Positions 1-5,599 of a stretch of DNA of 9,427 nucleotides are shown piece by piece. The DNA comes from Rickettsiales bacterium (GTDB lineage: Bacteria > Pseudomonadota > Alphaproteobacteria > Rs-D84 > CACZYB01). Position numbers and translations under genes: made by a program. Below the pieces are notes generated by a model. It worked only from the letters and a program-made list of their open reading frames with translations, did no database searches and was not told the DNA's origin. Location: positions 1 through 9,427 of the forward strand of contig JAITSG010000025.1 in NCBI GenBank assembly GCA_031288035.1. Direction: 5' to 3'. The first letter of the stretch is position 1. Each line of letters opens with the position of its first letter.

Positions 1-1
1 G

Positions 2-850
2 TCCGACAGCATGGCCCTGGCCCTGTTGTCCGCCGGATGGGCGAAATCGCGCGGCCTTAGGATAACAGCGGCGACGGTCGACCACCGGCTCCGCCCCGAA
101 TCGGCCGCGGAGGCCGAACAGGCGCACGAATGGCTCGGCGCCGCCGGGCTCGACCACCACATACTTACGCACAAGGGCGAAATCCCGGAGTCGAACATAG
201 AGGCGGCGGCCAGGGAATACCGATATCGGATGCTAGCCGATTTCTGCCGCGCGCGCTCCATAGACGCCCTGCTTGTCGCGCACAACGCGGACGAGCAAAG
301 GGAAACATTCTTCCTCGCGCTTACCCGCGGAAGCTCGGCATACGGGCTTTCCGGAATGGCGGAGGACGGCGAGATCGACGGCATGCGCGTGCTGCGCCCC
401 CTCCTTCGCTTTCCAAAGGCCGAGCTGCGCGAATACCTTGTCGCCTCGGGCCAGGAGTGGATAGAGGACCCGTCGAACGAGGACGAGAAGTTCAAGCGCG
501 TCAGGATACGCAAGATGGCGGCGGCGCTGGAATCGCTCGGCCTAGCGCCGGACAGGGTCGTAAAAACCATGGAAAACATGCGCCGCATGCGCGACGCGAT
601 AGAGTCCTACGTCGGCAAGGCCGAGGCGGAAATCGTGAAAGACGGCCGCATATCGCCGGAATTCGGAAAGCTGCCCGAAGAGGTCGCGATACGGCTCCTT
701 TCCCGCCTTTTGTCCGACGGATATCCGCCGAGGCTCGAATCCCTCATGCTCCTGTACCGCAAGATAAAGGACGGGACGCTCGAGCGCGGATATGAGCTCG
801 CGGGGCGCAAAATCGCCCTGCTGCCCGACGGGGCGGTGGAGATAAAATAA
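2..850 (+). CDS. tilS: tRNA(Ile)-lysidine synthase TilS, 5'-truncated
   Basis: TilS uses ATP and lysine to convert C34 of the CAU-anticodon tRNA-Ile to lysidine, so that the tRNA reads ATA codons. The window opens inside the ATP-binding PP-loop: the first complete codons read Ser-Asp-Ser, the end of the SGGxDS motif. The true start is therefore upstream, and the ATG at 11 is internal. Further family signatures are TVDHRLRPES, an AHNADEQRET stretch (usually AHHxDDQxET, so slightly degenerate here), the GL after RGSSAYGLSG, RPLL, and EDPSN followed by an RxRIRK segment. The protein ends at a TAA about 280 codons in. It is a short form that seems to lack the long C-terminal domain of the E. coli enzyme. 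The enzyme is pertinent here because ATA is the favoured isoleucine codon in these genes. The neighbouring ftsH further on fits the common tilS-ftsH arrangement, here interrupted by two small genes. Confidence 0.95.
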   Translation, partial: SDSMALALLSAGWAKSRGLRITAATVDHRLRPESAAEAEQAHEWLGAAGLDHHILTHKGEIPESNIEAAAREYRYRMLADFCRARSIDALLVAHNADEQRETFFLALTRGSSAYGLSGMAEDGEIDGMRVLRPLLRFPKAELREYLVASGQEWIEDPSNEDEKFKRVRIRKMAAALESLGLAPDRVVKTMENMRRMRDAIESYVGKAEAEIVKDGRISPEFGKLPEEVAIRLLSRLLSDGYPPRLESLMLLYRKIKDGTLERGYELAGRKIALLPDGAVEIK

Positions 851-855
851 TCCCC

Positions 856-884
856 TTGACATTTATGTATTAGCGTGCTAATAT
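856..884 (+). promoter_or_regulatory. Sigma70 promoter of the TrpR-like gene
   Basis: A perfect -35 hexamer TTGACA at 856-861 is followed after 17 bp by TAATAT at 879-884. TGC precedes the -10 hexamer, giving an extended -10. It begins 5 bp after the tilS stop and lies in a sharply AT-rich island within GC-rich sequence. The predicted start of transcription is near 891, about 33 nt before the ATG of the regulator. Confidence 0.85.
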
Positions 885-901
885 ACTAATACATAAGTAT
901 A
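863..901 (+). promoter_or_regulatory. Nested inverted repeats, likely operator
   Basis: Three overlapping dyads cover the spacer, the -10 and the start region. The first is a perfect 11-bp inverted repeat, TTATGTATTAG (863-873) with CTAATACATAA (886-896). The second is a perfect 7-bp dyad, TATTAGC (868-874) with GCTAATA (877-883). The third is a 6-bp dyad, TATACT (882-887) with AGTATA (896-901). CTAATA also occurs as a direct repeat with 8-bp period at 878 and 886. Because the next gene encodes a TrpR-fold regulator, autorepression is the simplest inference. Confidence 0.6.
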
Positions 902-923
902 AACCGATTCGCGGAACGATGAA

Positions 924-1190
924 ATGGCCAGCCTGTACGAGGCATTCGCAAGCATAAAAGACGAGCGGGAGTTCGAAAGCTTCCTGCGCGACCTTTGCAC
1001 GCCCGCCGAAATATCCGCCATGCTCGAACGCTGGGAAATAGCCCAGCTGCTGGCCGGCGGCGAAATGTCCCAGCGAGCCATAGCCGAAGAAACCAGGGCG
1101 AGCGTCGCCACGGTCACCCGCGTAGCGCGCTTTTTGAACATAGAGCCGTACGGCGGATACCGCTCCGTCCTTTCCAACCTCCACGCCTGA
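924..1190 (+). CDS. TrpR-like (YerC/YecD-type) transcriptional regulator
   Basis: This is an 88-residue all-helical DNA-binding protein of the TrpR superfamily. The family pattern is clear: an N-terminal LYEAFASIKDE helix, DLCTPAEISAMLERWEIAQLL at about residues 23-43, then the helix-turn-helix GEMSQRAIAEETRASVATV (46-64) followed by TRVARFLN. GEMSQR is also the start of this helix in E. coli TrpR, but the overall length and the N-terminus are more like the YerC/YecD group, for which a tryptophan co-repressor role is not established. The ligand is therefore unknown. An ATG at 919 is in another frame. The ATG at 924 has only a weak purine-rich site (GGAA, 913-916). A near-perfect promoter with dense dyads directly upstream suggests that it represses its own gene. 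It sits between tilS and ftsH, an unusual place for it. Confidence 0.9.
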   Translation: MASLYEAFASIKDEREFESFLRDLCTPAEISAMLERWEIAQLLAGGEMSQRAIAEETRASVATVTRVARFLNIEPYGGYRSVLSNLHA

Positions 1191-1197
1191 GGGCGTG
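1182..1197 (+). other. Hairpin across the stop codon of the TrpR-like gene
   Basis: CACGCC (1182-1187) and GGCGTG (1192-1197) form a perfect 6-bp stem with loop TGAG containing the stop codon. There is no T-tract after it, so it is not a canonical intrinsic terminator. It could act as a 3' mRNA stabiliser or be incidental. Confidence 0.4.
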
Positions 1198-1291
1198 CAG
1201 ACATACCCCCTCGCGCCCGCATAGGGCGAAACTCCATCAAACAAAACGACAACTCCGCCGCAAAGCGCGGCGCAACATAAGGAGTAAAAAA
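1191..1291 (+). other. Intergenic leader before the small basic protein
   Basis: This 101-bp stretch has no convincing promoter. It holds two further possible stems: CGCCC (1214-1218) with GGGCG (1224-1228), and CGCCGC (1256-1261) with GCGGCG (1267-1272). It then holds a strong ribosome binding site AAGGAG at 1279-1284. The second stem ends 6 nt before that site. The small gene is probably cotranscribed with the TrpR-like gene. Confidence 0.4.
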
Positions 1292-1510
1292 ATGAAATAC
1301 AACTATATGTATCGCCAAGAATACAAGGCGTTCATAGGCGCGGATAAGGCCACTATACTCAAAATGCGCATAGAAAAAAAGCGCTTCATCGCGAACGCAC
1401 GGCAGGCCGAGGCGGAACGCATCGCGGCGGCGTACGAAGAGAGGCGGAGGGCGTATGACGCCTGGCTTGAAAAGGTACGGGCCAGATCCGACTATCTATA
1501 CGGCGCCTGA
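1292..1510 (+). CDS. Small basic helical protein of unknown function
   Basis: This encodes 72 residues that I do not recognise. The start ATG at 1292 is chosen because AAGGAG lies 7 nt upstream, one of the best ribosome binding sites in the window. Longer readings of the same frame only run through the TrpR-like gene. The protein begins with a Tyr/Lys-rich stretch (MKYNYMYRQEYKAF). It continues as a highly charged segment rich in Arg, Glu, Lys and Ala from about residue 24 to 64 that should form one long amphipathic helix. It ends in a Tyr-rich tail (DYLYGA). There are no membrane segments and no cysteines. It lies between a repressor gene and ftsH and is followed by a GC-rich hairpin. Possible roles include a nucleic-acid or envelope-protease accessory peptide, but nothing in the sequence decides this. 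Confidence 0.7.
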   Translation: MKYNYMYRQEYKAFIGADKATILKMRIEKKRFIANARQAEAERIAAAYEERRRAYDAWLEKVRARSDYLYGA

Positions 1511-1524
1511 CATTCCCGCCGGAC

Positions 1525-1550
1525 AAGGCCCCGCATAGCCTCGGGGCCTT
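1525..1550 (+). terminator. Strong GC hairpin, probable terminator
   Basis: AAGGCCCCG (1525-1533) and CGGGGCCTT (1542-1550) form a perfect 9-bp stem with an 8-nt loop, 15 nt after the stop of the small gene. The T-tract is short: only the two T's that close the stem, followed by AAAAAT. Termination may be partial or factor-assisted. Its position between a gene end and the ftsH promoter supports the call. Confidence 0.55.
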
Positions 1551-1556
1551 AAAAAT

Positions 1557-1573
1557 GCCTTGAAAAACAAGGC
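1557..1573 (+). other. Second hairpin, overlapping the ftsH -35
   Basis: GCCTTG (1557-1562) and CAAGGC (1568-1573) form a perfect 6-bp stem around AAAAA. CAAGGC also occurs at 1524-1529, so the GCCTTG arm could pair with either copy. Pairing with the upstream copy competes with the 1525-1550 hairpin. At the DNA level the dyad covers the -35 of the ftsH promoter and could be a protein-binding site. Confidence 0.4.
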
Positions 1574-1588
1574 GCAATCCTATACAAT
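1560..1588 (+). promoter_or_regulatory. Probable ftsH promoter
   Basis: TTGAAA (1560-1565), a 17-bp spacer and TACAAT (1583-1588) make a good sigma70 promoter. The expected transcription start, 6-7 nt after the -10, falls on or next to the A of the ftsH ATG at 1595. No ribosome binding site is visible upstream of that ATG, which fits a leaderless message. Confidence 0.6.
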
Positions 1589-1594
1589 CGGCCC

Positions 1595-3538
1595 ATGCGC
1601 AAATTTTTCACGATAGCCTGCCTCGTGCTGTTCCCGCTTTCCATCCGCGCCGAGATTCCGGCGGCCAAGGAACCCGCCGCCCCGCCCGCGAAGTCTATCG
1701 GACAGGCGAATGAGAATAAAAAGGAACCCGCCGCCCCGCCCGCGAAGTCTATCGGACAGGCCAAGGAGAATAAAAAAGCCGAGATGATATACTCGGACTT
1801 CCTTGCCGCAGTGAAGGCCGGCAAGGTAGCCTCCGTCATCCTTTACGGCGAGAAAATCGTCGGCAAATCGGCCGATGGCGGCGAATTCGAGGTCAAGATT
1901 TCCCCGGTGTTCCTCATATCCTCGCGCCTGATGCAGCTGCTGGAGGACAAAAACGTCAAGGTGGAGGCGGGCGCGGAAAAAGATGGCCTCGGCTTCGCCC
2001 GAATAATAGACATATTCGGCACGCTCCTGTGGATAACGATACTCATCCTAATCTTCCGCAACATGCGCGGCGGGGATAAGATGGGAATGCTTAAATCCGG
2101 CGGGCGCGTGGTGCCGAAAACCATGCCGCGCGTCACTTTCGACGACGTGCTGGGCATAGACGACGCCAAGCTGGAGATAACAGAGGTCGTGGACTTCCTC
2201 AAAGACCCGGAACGCTTCACCCGCATAGGCGCGAAGATACCCAAGGGCGTGCTGCTGGTCGGCCCGCCGGGAACCGGCAAGACCCTGCTGGCCCGCGCGG
2301 TCGCGGGCGAGGCCGGCGTGCCGTTCTTCTCCATATCCGGCAGCGACTTCGTGGAGGTGTTCGTCGGAGTCGGCGCCAGCCGCGTCAGGCAGCTGTTCGA
2401 ACAGGCCAAGAAGAACACCCCCTGCCTAGTGTTCATAGACGAGATAGACGCCGTGGGCAGGCGCCGCGGCGCCGGATACGGCGGAGGCAACGACGAACGC
2501 GAACAGACCCTGAACCAGCTCCTCGTCGAAATGGACGGCTTCGCGCCGAACGCCGGAATTATAATCGTGGCCGCCACGAACCGCGCCGACGTCCTGGACG
2601 GCGCCCTGCTTCGTCCGGGACGCTTCGACAGGCAAGTGTATATAGACATGCCCGACCTTAAGGGCCGCGCGGCGATACTCGGCCGCTATATAAGGGAAGT
2701 GCAGATACTTTCCGACGTGGACGTCAACGCCGTGGCCCGCGGCACCCCCGGATTCTCCGGCGCGGAGCTCGCCAACCTCGTCAACGAGGCCGCGCTCATC
2801 GCCACGCGCAACAACCACAAGAAAATCACCCAGGGCGATTTCGATTCCGCCCGCGACAAGATACTTATGGGCGCGGAAAACCGCAACAAGACCATGTCCA
2901 AGGAGGAAATCCGCAACACCGCGTACCACGAGGCCGGACACGCCGTGTGCTCGGTCCTGCTCCCCGGCCTCGACCCCATACACAAGGCCACGATAATACC
3001 GCGCGGCGGAACCCTCGGCATGGTGCAGCACCTGCCGGAGCGGGACAAGGTCTCAGAAACCATAACCGAGATAAAATCCTCCATCGCCGCGGCCATGGCC
3101 GGAAGGGTCGCAGAAGAGGTGTTCTCGGGCGAGGCGAACGTGACCACCGGCGCCTCCGGCGACATACAAAACGCGACGCGGCTCGCCCGGCGCGCGGCTA
3201 CCATGGCCGGGCTGGATGCAAAGCTGGGCCTCGTGTTCTACGGCGAAACGGCCTCGCCCTACGGCGAAACCATACCGCGCGCCAACATATCGGACAAGAC
3301 GGCCGAGCTTATCGACGAGCGCGTCAAGCACATGATAGACGAGGGATACAACACCGCCCGCGACATCATAACCAAGAACCGGGCGAAGGTAGAGGCGGTG
3401 GCCAGGGCCCTCATAGAGCTTGAAACACTCACAGGCGACGAAGTGCGCGCGATAGTCGCCGGAAAGGAAGTATCCCTTTCCAAAAAAGATTCCGGCAAGA
3501 CGAAGGCCATAATAAGGAAGAGAACCGTGCCGGTATGA
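1595..3538 (+). CDS. ftsH: ATP-dependent zinc metalloprotease FtsH
   Basis: This is a hexameric inner-membrane protease that unfolds and degrades misassembled membrane proteins and regulatory proteins. In LPS producers it often also controls lipid A synthesis. The 647 residues show an N-terminal hydrophobic segment (about 4-18), a periplasmic region, a second membrane segment (about 137-154), then a cytosolic AAA+ domain. That domain has Walker A GPPGTGKT (223-230), pore loop FVGVG (256-260), Walker B LVFIDEID (278-285), and a second region of homology with arginines 340 and 343. The protease domain has HEAGH (445-449), with Asp523 in SGD as the likely third zinc ligand. Two oddities stand out. 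The first hydrophobic segment is short and ends SIRA-E like a cleavable signal peptide. Residues 25-60 are two nearly identical 18-residue Pro/Ala/Lys-rich repeats between it and the periplasmic domain. The gene overlaps the next one by ATGA. Confidence 0.97.
   Translation: MRKFFTIACLVLFPLSIRAEIPAAKEPAAPPAKSIGQANENKKEPAAPPAKSIGQAKENKKAEMIYSDFLAAVKAGKVASVILYGEKIVGKSADGGEFEVKISPVFLISSRLMQLLEDKNVKVEAGAEKDGLGFARIIDIFGTLLWITILILIFRNMRGGDKMGMLKSGGRVVPKTMPRVTFDDVLGIDDAKLEITEVVDFLKDPERFTRIGAKIPKGVLLVGPPGTGKTLLARAVAGEAGVPFFSISGSDFVEVFVGVGASRVRQLFEQAKKNTPCLVFIDEIDAVGRRRGAGYGGGNDEREQTLNQLLVEMDGFAPNAGIIIVAATNRADVLDGALLRPGRFDRQVYIDMPDLKGRAAILGRYIREVQILSDVDVNAVARGTPGFSGAELANLVNEAALIATRNNHKKITQGDFDSARDKILMGAENRNKTMSKEEIRNTAYHEAGHAVCSVLLPGLDPIHKATIIPRGGTLGMVQHLPERDKVSETITEIKSSIAAAMAGRVAEEVFSGEANVTTGASGDIQNATRLARRAATMAGLDAKLGLVFYGETASPYGETIPRANISDKTAELIDERVKHMIDEGYNTARDIITKNRAKVEAVARALIELETLTGDEVRAIVAGKEVSLSKKDSGKTKAIIRKRTVPV
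1667..1774 (+). repeat. Tandem 54-bp duplication inside ftsH
   Basis: Copy 1 is 1667-1720 and copy 2 is 1721-1774; they match at 52 of 54 positions by my reading. Each encodes 18 residues starting KEPAAPPAKSIGQA and ending ENK, in frame. The only amino-acid difference is Asn to Lys at unit position 15. The near identity points to a recent duplication or active slippage. Confidence 0.95.
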
Positions 3539-5367
3539 CCGCGCCCCGCGGACGGATGGAAATGAAGCTGTTCAGGAAGAAACCGAAGGAAAAAAAGCAG
3601 TCCGACTTCGCCGTCATAGGGCGGATATGGCGCGACCATACCAGGAAGTTCATATGGCTCCTGGTCGGCGCGATGCTCCTCTCCTTCCTCATAGTCGGGG
3701 CGGAATCGTTCGCCGTCACCCTCCTGAAGCCCGTGTTCGACAAGGGATTCGACGCGCAGGGCGGGCGGACCGTCCTGGCCGTCCTTTGCGCCCAGATAGT
3801 CTCAGTGTACTTCGCCAAGGGCTGGCTCTACTATTTCCAGACCGTCCTCATGAGCTATATATCGACCAGGACGATACAGTCGATACAGCACAGGGTGTTC
3901 TCGCACCTCCTGACCCTAGACATGGGATTTTTCAACAGAAACTCGTCCGGCCAGATACTGTCGCGCGTGATAAACGACACCAACGCCGTCAACAGCATAG
4001 CCACGAACTTCATAACCTCGACCTTCAAGGACGCCATGACGTGCATGGCAATGATATCGGTCATGGTGTACTATTCGTGGCGCATGTGCCTCGTCATGGT
4101 GTTCTTCGTGCCAATCGGCTCGTTCCTAATCAAAAAGATAACCCGCAAGGTCAGGTCCACGGCCCATGCCAGCGCGCAAAGCGCCGCGGGATTCGTGGAC
4201 AAGGTGTCCGAATCGTTCCAGAACGTCAAGATAATCAAGTCGTACAGCATGGAGCGCTACGAAAGCTCGCTCCTGCGCCGCGTGCTTGACAACATGTTCG
4301 CGATAGCCATGAGGCTGGTCAAGACGCAGAACCTCGTCTCGCCGATCATGGAAAGCCTGTCCGGCGCGGCGATAGCCGGCATAATCATGTTCGGCGGATG
4401 GCTCATCTCGACCGGATCGTTCACGACCGGCGACTTCGTCACGTTTTTGGGCGCGTGGATATCGCTATACAAGCCCCTGAAATCCCTCGTGAACTTCCGC
4501 GTGCAGCTCCAGAGCGCGACGATAAGCGCCAACCGCGTGTACGAGATACTCGACACTAGGCCGCAGATAACCGACGCCCCGGACGCCATATCGCTCAAAC
4601 ACGTGAGGGGCGACATAGAATTCAGGAACGTGACGTTCGAATACAGCCGCGGGCGCAAGGTGCTCTCGGACGTGAGCCTCAAGATCCCGCACGGGAAAAT
4701 GGTCGCCCTGGTCGGCGAATCCGGCGGCGGCAAAACCACCATAGTCAGCCTTATATCCCGCTTCTACGACGCGAGCTCCGGCTCGGTGACGATAGACGGC
4801 GTGGACGTAAGGAAGCTAGCCCAGAAATCGATACGCGAGGCAACCTCGCTGGTGTCGCAGGAGGTGATATTGTTCGACGACACGGTCAAGAACAATATAT
4901 GGTACGGCAAGGGCGACGTGCAAAAAGAACCCGTAATGAAAGAAGTAACAGCGGCGGCCAAGTCCGCAAACGCGGACGGATTCATATCCGAAATGCCGGA
5001 GGGTTACGACACCAGGATAGGCGAGAAGGGCGTGCTCTTGTCCGGCGGCCAGAAACAGCGCCTGTCCATCGCGCGCGCGATAATAAAGGACGCGCCCATA
5101 CTCCTCCTGGACGAGGCGACGAGCGCTCTTGACACCACGTCGGAGCGCGAGGTCCAGGCCGCCCTGGACAACCTCATGAAAGGCCGCACGACCGTCGTGA
5201 TCGCCCACAGACTCTCCACCATAGTCAACGCCGACTGGATATACGTCATCAACAAGGGCCGCGTGGCGGAAGAGGGCGCGCATGCCGACCTTCTGGCCAA
5301 GAACGGCGAGTACGCGAAGCTTTACAACATGCAGTTCAAGAAAAAGGCGAAGGGGGCGGAATCATGA
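3535..5367 (+). CDS. msbA: MsbA-type ABC transporter (fused permease and ATPase)
   Basis: This 610-residue half-transporter has an N-terminal membrane domain followed by an ATPase domain, the layout of lipid A/multidrug exporters that work as homodimers in the inner membrane. Six membrane segments lie at about residues 38-64, 81-104, 158-180, 183-200, 275-296 and 300-318. The ATPase domain shows Walker A GESGGGKT (394-401), Q-loop Gln442, signature LSGGQ (502-506), Walker B ILLLDE (522-527), D-loop SALD and switch His558. The C-terminus is Lys-rich. The start at 3535 overlaps the ftsH stop (ATGA), with AAGGAAG at 3514-3520. ATG codons at 3556 and 3562 are alternatives. MsbA flips lipid A-core across the inner membrane, but sequence alone does not separate it from related lipid or drug exporters. 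The coupled LptM-like gene favours an LPS or phospholipid substrate. Confidence 0.88.
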   Translation: MTAPRGRMEMKLFRKKPKEKKQSDFAVIGRIWRDHTRKFIWLLVGAMLLSFLIVGAESFAVTLLKPVFDKGFDAQGGRTVLAVLCAQIVSVYFAKGWLYYFQTVLMSYISTRTIQSIQHRVFSHLLTLDMGFFNRNSSGQILSRVINDTNAVNSIATNFITSTFKDAMTCMAMISVMVYYSWRMCLVMVFFVPIGSFLIKKITRKVRSTAHASAQSAAGFVDKVSESFQNVKIIKSYSMERYESSLLRRVLDNMFAIAMRLVKTQNLVSPIMESLSGAAIAGIIMFGGWLISTGSFTTGDFVTFLGAWISLYKPLKSLVNFRVQLQSATISANRVYEILDTRPQITDAPDAISLKHVRGDIEFRNVTFEYSRGRKVLSDVSLKIPHGKMVALVGESGGGKTTIVSLISRFYDASSGSVTIDGVDVRKLAQKSIREATSLVSQEVILFDDTVKNNIWYGKGDVQKEPVMKEVTAAAKSANADGFISEMPEGYDTRIGEKGVLLSGGQKQRLSIARAIIKDAPILLLDEATSALDTTSEREVQAALDNLMKGRTTVVIAHRLSTIVNADWIYVINKGRVAEEGAHADLLAKNGEYAKLYNMQFKKKAKGAES

Positions 5368-5489
5368 GGCGCGCCGCCGTCGCAATCGCCGCTATAATAT
5401 CCGCCCTGTGCCTGGCCGCGTGCGGCGTGAAGGGAAGCCCGAAAAAGCCAGCGGACGCCGTGTGGCCCAGGACGTATCCGAACGGCTGA
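5364..5489 (+). CDS. lptM: LptM-like small lipoprotein
   Basis: This 41-residue precursor overlaps the exporter stop by ATGA. It has a positively charged start (MRRAAV), a short hydrophobic core and a clear lipobox LAAC (17-20), so the mature protein would begin at lipidated Cys20. The mature part is only 22 residues: CGVKG, a Pro/Lys-rich stretch, then WPRTYPNG. Cys-Gly-x-Lys-Gly right after the lipobox and the PRxYP ending fit the LptM/YifL-like family as I know it from alphaproteobacteria. In E. coli, LptM binds and helps mature the LptDE LPS translocon in the outer membrane. That family member is often found near argH or lysA, so coupling to an MsbA-like gene is unusual but functionally sensible. 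It is too short for many gene callers. Confidence 0.8.
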   Translation: MRRAAVAIAAIISALCLAACGVKGSPKKPADAVWPRTYPNG

Positions 5490-5514
5490 GCCGCGCGCGG
5501 GAAGCAAAGGCGAA

Positions 5515-5578
5515 AATAAGGCAAATTACCCGCCTGGATTCCGGGCCCGGCTTTGCCGCCCCGGAATGACAATAAGGC
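5515..5578. repeat. GC-rich palindromic element flanked by 8-bp direct repeats
   Basis: ATTCCGGG (5538-5545) pairs with CCCGGAAT (5560-5567), and the inner arms CGGC (5548-5551) and GCCG (5555-5558) extend it to a 12-bp interrupted stem with loop TTT. The outer pattern CTGGATTCC...GGAATGAC resembles the dispersed palindromic units common between proteobacterial genes. AATAAGGC occurs on both sides (5515-5522 and 5571-5578). It lies between convergent genes and may serve as a bidirectional terminator. Confidence 0.6.
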
Positions 5579-5599
5579 CCGCCATTCCTTTGAAATCAG

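Noticed and set aside
130..795. Long open frame overlapping tilS in another frame
   Set aside because: Arg/Pro/Gly-rich translation typical of an off-frame reading of GC-rich DNA; tilS homology covers the same bases.
1182..1197. Intrinsic terminator after the TrpR-like gene
   Set aside because: The stem is only 6 bp and no T-tract follows.
1374..1381. In-register A-AAA-AAG heptamer in the 72-residue gene as a recoding site
   Set aside because: The -1 frame stays open but its product is an Arg/Gly/Pro-rich chance reading that runs into the terminator hairpin; no homology supports it.
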